In this document: positions 53,250 to 62,200 of the stretch, one piece after another
How the letters are laid out: each line of letters starts with the position of its first letter
How positions within the stretch are numbered: the stretch's first letter is position 1
NCBI RefSeq assembly: GCF_032062135.1
Contig: NC_092864.1
Coordinates: 24,460,571-24,524,570 of the forward strand
DNA: 64,000 bases
Direction of reading: 5' to 3'
From: Pyxicephalus adspersus
Taxonomy: Eukaryota > Chordata > Amphibia > Anura > Pyxicephalidae
Notes under the pieces: model-generated
What the model was told of the DNA's origin: nothing
What the model saw: only the letters and a program-made list of their open reading frames with translations
The model's database searches: none
Position numbers and translations under genes: made by a program

Positions 53250-56200
53250 TATTATATAGTAATATTATTACACAGTATTTATTTAGCGCCATCATATTAT
53301 GCAGCGCTGTACAAAGTCCATAGTCATGTCACTAGCTGTTCTTCAAAGGGGCTCACAACCTAATGTCCCTACCAAAGTCATGTCTTTTTAATACAGTCTG
53401 AGGTTAACTTTGGGGGTAGCCAATTAACCTAACTGCATGTTTTTGGGATGTGGGAGGATACCAGGGTACCTGGAGGAAACCCACGCAAACACAGGGAGTA
53501 CCTGCAAACTCCATGCAGACAGTGTCCTGGCCGAGATTTGAACCTGGGACCCAGTGCTGCAAAGGCCTGAGCACTTGCCTCCGAGCCACTGTGAGATTAT
53601 TTACCCCAATTTCATCAAACAAATTATATAAATATCCTTTTTAATACCAATCAGAATGTATGCCATTACAACATGGTTGTGACAAGTTCATTGTTGGTAG
53701 ATCATGGAGTGAATGAATGAAAATCCATGAATGAAACCTATTCCAATTTTTATAAACTTGTTTTATCATTTGTAAAAATATTATTCCTGCCAACCATATC
53801 CTAATCTCTGGCTCTCATTCCATTGTGTAGTTTGCTCATTAGTTTTTGTCTAAACTCTATAGTTAGCTCAAGAAAAAGGGACAAAATAGGGGCAAAAAAA
53901 TGACAGAATATTTGTGACTGCTTTATCACTCCGGTGACTTAATTTTGAAATATTTTTTCTGATATTTAATTTTTTCCTCAGTTCCGAAAATTCCACAGAG
54001 AAATAATTGGAGAACTGGAGAAGAAAACAGAGCAAGATATCAAATATATGAATGTGAGTACATGGTTTATGGTTGGATTTGAAAACGTGAGCTGCACGAA
54101 CGTGTTGTCTTTGTCTTTTATCCCTTCTAAATAGTACTGTATAGGTAAACTGCCCTCTGTTATCGTTCATGGTGTCCAGCTATTTGTATACATTGTGGTT
54201 TTGTTTCTTTGTACACTAAGGTGGGTTATGTAATTTCTCTTTGAAAAATTTGCTGAAAAACAAGGATATATATATGTATATTTGAGCCATGTCATGTGGC
54301 CATGTTCTAACTAGCACTGCACCCAAAACTGGTTTTACAGCTTTTGGTGGAGATACCTTTAAAAAAAACTTCTTAAATAGCCCATAGAGAAGCTTCCTGC
54401 TCTAAGCTTCTGCATGCAGCTAAAATAACTTTTTTGGTAATCCTTTTGAGTGTTCTGGTTCTGTTATGCCATGTTGCACCCAGTAGACTGTTATCCTGAT
54501 AAATAAATGCAAAACTTTAGGTCTTAATAAACACTGAAAGAATTCTGTAGTGGTGTTTACAGTATATTGAATCGCATTTTCTCCTTTGCTTCCAGGCCAC
54601 ACTAAAGAAGTTCCAGACAGAACACAAACATAAAATTGATTCTCTTGAAAAATCACAATCCGATCTAAAGAAATTGAGGAGAAAAAGCCAAGGGGCCAGG
54701 AATGCTGCCAAGTATGACGTGAAAGAAACAGAGGTTTGTATGTTAAACTAAATTATAATGTAATATAAACGCAATAGTCGTGTGAAAAAAGAGGTACACT
54801 CTCCTTTAACTCTTTAAAAGGGTTTATGCATCAGGATTTATCTAAAGCATCTGGTCCTTAACAAGGACTATTTAAATCTAATCTCCAGTGTAAAACACCA
54901 CACAAAAGATTCAACTTTGTTATTTACCAAAAATGAACCCAAAATTGAGAAGCCGTGTGTGAAAAACTAAGTACAGCCAATGATTCTCTGGCTTGTAGCA
55001 GCAATACTTTAAAGTAATCATGTTCTGTATGACGTATCAGTCTCTTGTGTTGTTGTGGAGGATTTTGAGCTCACTCCTCTTTACAATATTTCAATTATTG
55101 AGGTTTGCAGATATTCATTTATGAACAGCTCTCTTAAGGTCCTACCACAGCATTTCGATCATTTGTGGGGCATTGCAACAGTTTGAATATCTTATTTTAA
55201 GCCATTCTGTTGAAGATTTGCTGGTGTGCTAGGGATCATTGTCCTGTTGGAGGACACAATTTCGGCTAGGTTTTAGCTGTCACACAGCTGGCCTTACATT
55301 CAACTCTACTAGAATATTCTAGTTTACAGAGGAGATCAATTCAATAACTGCAAGATGCCCAGCTTCTGTAGTAAAAAAAACTCAAATCTTTACCTGTCCA
55401 CCACAATGCTTGACATTTGATATGAGTTTTTTGTGCTGGCATGCAGTGTTTAGTTTTTGCCAAATGCGGTGCTATACTTGTTCAGTCTTTTGGTTATTGT
55501 ACTGTCATGAACTTTAACATTTAACATGCTAACTGAAGCCCGTAGAGTCTGAGATGTTAGCTCTTGAGCTTTTTGCAATTTCTCTGAGCAATGCATGGTG
55601 TGACGTCCACTCCTGGGACGATTTAACTGTTTTGAATGTTTTTAACTTGTGCGTAATCATCTTTCCCACTGTAAAAAATGATGAACTTGTACATTAATTG
55701 TTTGGAATTGTTTTGCAATGACCTTTTAACCCCTCCCAGATTAATAGGCAGCAACAATTGCTTCTCTAAGATCATTGTTTATGTTTTTCCTCTTTGGAAT
55801 TGTGCTAATGCACATTTAAATGTTTCAGACCAGCAAACTTCCAAAACTTCTGCTTTTATAGAGACGATTACCTTCACTGATGATAAACTAATCAAGTGCA
55901 TTTGGCTGCTGCTTATCCATGTATCTCTTCCAGTCATGTAACCATGCTGACATCACATTCCAACCAACTAACCATCAAAGTCGTAAAATAAACCCTTCAA
56001 ATTCTTTGTGTCAGAAATGTGTATGCTTTACTAACATCTCTGTCCCATCACTTACACTTCTTTCACTCTTCAACGTTGTTTGTCTGCAACACAGGTTGTC
56101 CAGCCATGTTGCTCTTACATATGGCTTCCTTTGTTTCTCTTGCTACAATGTAAGCTTGCTGGAGCTGGATTTTTATTTATTGAGTTGTATATGTTTTATT

Positions 56201-59200
56201 GCCATGGTTATTGCTCTTTTGTGTACTCACTTTGTAGATGTTCTTTGTGGCGTAAAGAATGTTGCTGATGTTTGAATTCGTAGTAGGTCGTCACCGTATT
56301 AAGGGTGTCAAAGTTTTAAAACTTTCCTTTATTAAAGGAGTATAGTTAACACAAATTAATGTTGAATACAAAGCACTAGTGTTGTCTACTCCTAAAAAAT
56401 GTATCCGAATGTCCTCCGATAAATTTATATCTTAAGGTAAAGTGCATTTTTTTGCCTTAATAATTTTAACCTTATTGCTTGGTGTTTGTGGAACATAGAT
56501 GTTTATTCTAATATGCCTATTTTAAATGTGTGTATGATATACTGCAGAACAATAAAGCCTTTTTCTTTCTTGTATTTGTAGTACATCGAGACCATCACTT
56601 CCCGACAGAATGATATCCAAAAATTCATAGCTGAGGGCTGCAGGGAGGCACTGCTGGAAGAAAAGAGACGTTTTTGCTTCCTCGTGGACAGACACTGTAA
56701 CTTTGCAAATTATCTCAATTATTACCACGTACAGGTGGGATTTCATATTTAAAACACATGAAAACTATCTTATTGTTATCTGCACAGCCTGCACTACATG
56801 TATTAGTAATAGTATGAATATGATTACTAAATATCAGAATGTTAAGAAATGTCTAAACAATATAGTCCTCTGTCTTGTGCTCTTGTACATGAGTTACTGA
56901 CAGCCCTCTGAAAAATACTTTTGTGATCAGTCCATATCACTTTAAACGTAAAATCCACAAGACAGTAGAATCATTTAGGCATTTTTCTTTTAATATGTAA
57001 CTAAAGTTCCACTTTTAAGAATCCCCATCAAGGGGGTCATTTTTACAGAAAAAGAGAGGTGATGTCCCTTCTGCAATAATCCCTCCTAGCTTCTGTGAGC
57101 CTGATCTAAAGATTGTCCACAGCAGGGGTCAGCAAACTTTTTTGGCTACTAGGCCATTTCAGGAGGTGAAGAAGGCACAGTAGGCCGGACTCTCTCTCGA
57201 GTCCCGCACTGATGGCTCCGCCCCGCACCAGGAACCCCCCTGAAAGGAAATCCCTCTCCTCCGCAATGCATACGGGGGGAGAGGGAATGTCCTCTTACCC
57301 CGGCAGCAGAAGTTTGGAAATGTATTATTTTCTAATTATTTACTAATAACTCAATAAATATATTAAAGAACTTATCAAAGCTGGAACAGAGGACATCAAG
57401 GTTGGATCAGACTATACTTAGATACTCTTTTTTTTTTTCAATACCTTTGTTCTTACAGTTAACCTTTACATTAACCCTCTCCTTACCAAAGTGTTCTTTA
57501 TGCGCACACTACTAAATCCACATAGTCCAACCCACAGGCAGCTGCAAAGTCCTGGAGAACGAGTCCTGCATCCGGTCCTGGGTATCTGTGAGCACACTGG
57601 GGGCTGAAGTCACTGCATTGAAGCAGGCACGCTCCGTGGGGGGTGTGTGCTTAATGCAAACGTCAGTCCAGGATTCCCTGGGGCGTCATAAGAGCTTCTG
57701 CGCCGCTGTGCAGAGAAGTGATAATGTGCAGCACAATGGGCATGATGCGCCTCCCTTGTTGTGGTGGTGGAGGCGGTGCCCAGCATGGGAGGAGAGAACC
57801 TGAAGGAGGCGAAGAAAGCCGATCACAGCAAAATGGAGAGTGCAGGACATTGGCGGCTACCGGCAGTAGCAGGATTAGGCCGGATCCAACATTAAATAAA
57901 TAGGGAGGTGTTAGGCCGGAACGGACTACTAGTTAGGCCGGAACGGACTACTAGTTAGGCCGGAACGGACTACTAGCTAGGCCGTTTCTGGCCTAACGGA
58001 CGGAGTTTGCTGGCCCTGGTCTACAGGAATAAAAGAAAAAAAGGATGATGGCGCCTTGCAAGGGAACAGGGACAGGTGAGTATCTTGGGTTTTGTCCTGC
58101 TTTACCACATTGCCTTTTCTTGTCATACCAACTTAAATCAATTTAAAAGGTTGGAAGATTGTTCACGGCACTAAAGCAAAACGAACCAGGAATTTTCTTT
58201 ACATAGAGCCATACATTTTATTTGGTTGCCATGAGTCAGAGGTATTTTTGCCCCATTGTTTGTCAGTCCTGAAGATTTGAAGATGATGACTTTTAACTTA
58301 CAGATACTGCAGTAATTAAAACATTTTTATCCAACCATTTATTTCATGGCAGAGTTCTGAATTGCTCACCGCCAAAATACCCAAGTGGCAAGAAACATGC
58401 ACTGATGTCTCACATGTGCCCGACAATATAAATAATATGATACAAGATCTAAAGACTCCTGGAACCACTCCTATATCTGGTACACCGGAACCATCTCCAC
58501 TAATGGACAAGAGAGCATTGGTAAGACCCTGGAACATGGCACCAGTCTGCCGCTGGTGGGGAGATCTTTTCACAATAATAGAGTCATTGGCTACTTCCTG
58601 TCTGGCACACAGCATGGCGTCCCAAATGATCTTAAGCACTTGCATCTCCCAGATTGTAATAGTAAATTACTTTGTTGTTTGTTTTATGTGTCAGGTTTAT
58701 TAAAGATATTGCCTTGATGATAAAATACTCATTCCAAGCCAAATCTTTTCTGACAGCACTACATTTATTATGTAGTTGATATAAGACCTCTATATAGAAG
58801 CTATCAATATTACCTGTATGTCTTACCCCAGAGTATCATTTAAAATACCCAAAACAATCCAAAGATATCATCAATATTAAAATATTCTAAATATCACTGG
58901 GACAAACAATAGTAATCAATATGATTTCTTATAATAAAACATGGCCAAGAGAAGGGAAAATAGCCACTCAGATACTCAAAAGAACCCCCTGGACCCACAA
59001 CAGAGTCGGTCTTTACCCATCTGAACAATATGATAATGAATTTTACTGATTTATTGATGTTTTAGATGCCTGCGGACAATGATACCATCTCCAGGAACAC
59101 ACTACGGATGCCTCCAGCACCCTCTACCCGGCCACAGCCTAGTCCCCTAGTGGATATGTTCAACAATCCTGCAGTTATCCAGAAGCCAACATATGACAGA

Positions 59201-62200
59201 TTAAAATCATCACAAGGTATGAAAGAACGGAGTGCAGGTAGGCAGATGGAAATAGGGGGGTAACAATTAAAACATCTAATGGTACATACCACTATATACA
59301 GCAGCATATTGATTACAGATTATGAACATTACTTATAAGTGCACTTTCAGACAAAGTACACTTATACCTCCACCCCTGTCCTGGATGTATGTCTTTCCAT
59401 GTCAGGACCCTCTACAATAATTACATAACAGGGAAGTCAGTGTACAGACTGTGCATGCCCATAGACTTCTATATTACAGACACCATCCCCCTCTGGAGAT
59501 GTCCCCAAAGGGGTCAATATTCATTACCTGCACTGTAAAAATATTACCACAGGATGTAAGCATTGTAGCAGACCATGGCCAAGAAATACACATAGGTCCT
59601 TGGGTCAGGGGGAGGCAAAAAGCATTAGAGCACTTATGCATTAAAAAAAAACCCTGATTTTAATATATAAAAGGCAAAACAGGCCAGTGCAAAAATTAAC
59701 ATTTATTGTGTTTAGCATGGAATGTTGTCACACAGACCTTGTGCAGCTACACCTACAACTTTACCAAGGTTATTGAACTCATAATACATTTCTTTCAAAT
59801 AATTTTCATGTAGTTTGGAGAAAATCAAGGAAAACTAGTAAAAACATAATCTGTGATATATAGGGACTGAAAGAAACTTGCAATGAAAGAAATACATTAA
59901 TTTCCCCAGCCTAGTCATCATTTTACCATGTTTTCAGTATTTTCCTACTCAAAAACCCAGAACAACTAAAGGAAAGATGGAACATGTTCTGGGTGATATT
60001 TTCAAAAATATTAAAATTTAAGGAACAGTTCAATGGCCAGTCATACATCATTTTTGGAAACAGGTAACAGCAATAACATGCTGAACCTAAAGATTATTGG
60101 AAGACAAGTACAAATCAGAAGACATGATTTGTTGCTTTAATTGACTGTCCCTGGAAATTAGGGTTCAGTTGGGGCTAATTACAGAAACTACACTGTGTTG
60201 TACAGTGCAGAACTACAGTTTAAACATTTCATTTTATTTATTTTTAAAGCCTGCGTTAGAAAATAAAAAACCTATAATTAAACATATACAAACCTAGAAC
60301 AAATAAATATGCGAGTGAAGGTTTACCTTTACCAGTGCTGCAGCACCCAGTCATGTGTCCTAGTCACCCCTTTCCTTTATTTCCTACAGGTGAAAACAAT
60401 GAGGAGAGCAGCTTGCCACGATCTTTGTCTGTAGCCACAGGGCTAAACATAATGAAGAGGACAAAAGTCAGGACTATCTTTCCTCACACTGGAAACAACA
60501 AGACTTTACTAAGCTTTCAACAAGGGGACATCATTACTCTGCTTATCCCAGAAGAGAAGGATGGCTGGCTGTATGGAGAACATGACACAACTAAACAGTA
60601 CGTCACCAAAGCTGCCTGTAAACTGCATCAGCTTTTACCAAAACCAAACTTTCAGCCAATCTCCTTTTAAAAAGTTTTATTTTGTTGGGAAAAGTTAGAA
60701 ACTCATTCAGATTGTTTTTGCTGTCTGTGTCCCTGTTGGAGACATTTGCTGTAACTATAGCCAGAAATGACAGGAAGAGTTTTCAAATAGCAATAATCAC
60801 GCCTTGGACAAGGATGGAGACGAGAGAGAGAGAGCGAGGATTGGTTAGAACACATCTGTGAATGTTATCCCTTTAGTTCTTGTGATGACTGCACCTCTCT
60901 TTTCTGTGCAGTCACATGGGCAGGAAGTAGGTAAAAATTTCCCCAATTAGTTTACAAATTAAAAAAAATTCAGCAAAACATTTTAATTCTTCCCTTCTCT
61001 ATTCAAAGTTAAAAATGGCTGGAGTTGGCTGGATTTCAATAAACTTTAAGTTTTTACTGCCGTTCCCACCTTCTGAAAAGTCTGGTAGCTTGGATGCTAT
61101 TATCTTTTATTGGCTTCAGTATATTCTAATATTATGATCCTAAACAATTCTGCAACATGTAGTCAGAGAGTCTGATTTGCATACTTTTTATAGGCTGGTG
61201 ACCCATTATGCAAACAGAATACTAACAGAAAAGCCAAGCCTATATTTTTTTAGTAGAGGTTAGCAATGACAGGCTATGCATTTGTTGCAGCACAGCTTTT
61301 CTTGTACAAGAATACTTCATATTTCATGAGTAAATCAGGCTGAGAAATGTAGCCTCCGAAAGCATCACACAGCACCATCTTGTGGCCATCTTTCAGACTG
61401 CAGAGAAAATTGGAAAATAAATCGACCACTAAAAAATCTGGTTTGGATTATTAGATTTTTACTATACGGTATATGAGTGTTTCTAAAAATTAAAAATACC
61501 TTTTTAGAGGTGGATTTTTACTAAGGATTAAATCATCATTCCATTAAAGGTTTTTGCTTTTAAGTTGTCACTATTCCTTTTGCTGCATTTTTACCATATT
61601 TTCATTTTAAAATCCATAATATAGAAGAGTTTATCTTGTTATTAACATAATAACTTTCACCTGTTAAGACAACAAAGGGGAGAGGGGAAAGGTCACTTTT
61701 TTCTTTCTTTTAATGGCTGATACAATGTAAACTTAAACTGAAGTAAACTTAAACTGAAGTTAAATCAGCATATGAGCTCCTAGTGTAGTTTTTGTTTAGA
61801 GGTGTAGGCTTTCATCTTCAGATGAAGTTCTACTTTATAAAAAAAAAATTATCTTATAGTCTGCTGGTGTATGATATTTTTTGCTTTGGGCAATATGTGC
61901 TACTTTAAGTATGCTGAAATACTGCTATTTTACCCCTAATTTTTTTCTTTCTGTTTGCAGTAAAGGCTGGTTCCCATCATCGTATACCAGGCCATTGGAA
62001 GAGAATGGAAGGGAAACATTGCAGTTGCCAAGGTATAGTTTAAAATAGCAAAAACCTTTAATTATTCCTCCAAAAAGGTTTTATTTAAAAAATAAATAAA
62101 TAAAAAGTGTATTGTGTGGTGTTTAGTAACGCCAACCAATCAGCTTTTCGTGTTTTTTTTCACACAGTTGGGCAATATAAGAACAAGCTAAATGGTATGA

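Larger units (their letters stand above)
52900..53981 (+). other. BAIAP2L1: Intron 4 of BAIAP2L1
   Basis: 1.1 kb, containing the TG/TA microsatellite and a nearly complete SINE. The remainder is plain AT-rich sequence. Confidence 0.8.
56735..58352 (+). other. BAIAP2L1: Intron 7 of BAIAP2L1
   Basis: 1.6 kb, more than half of it the hAT-like element at 57123-58018. The remaining 56735-57114 and 58027-58352 are unremarkable. Confidence 0.8.

Noticed and set aside
53534..53597. tRNA gene suggested by A- and B-box-like sequence
   Set aside because: No cloverleaf can be formed and the sequence continues into a SINE body; it is a SINE head.
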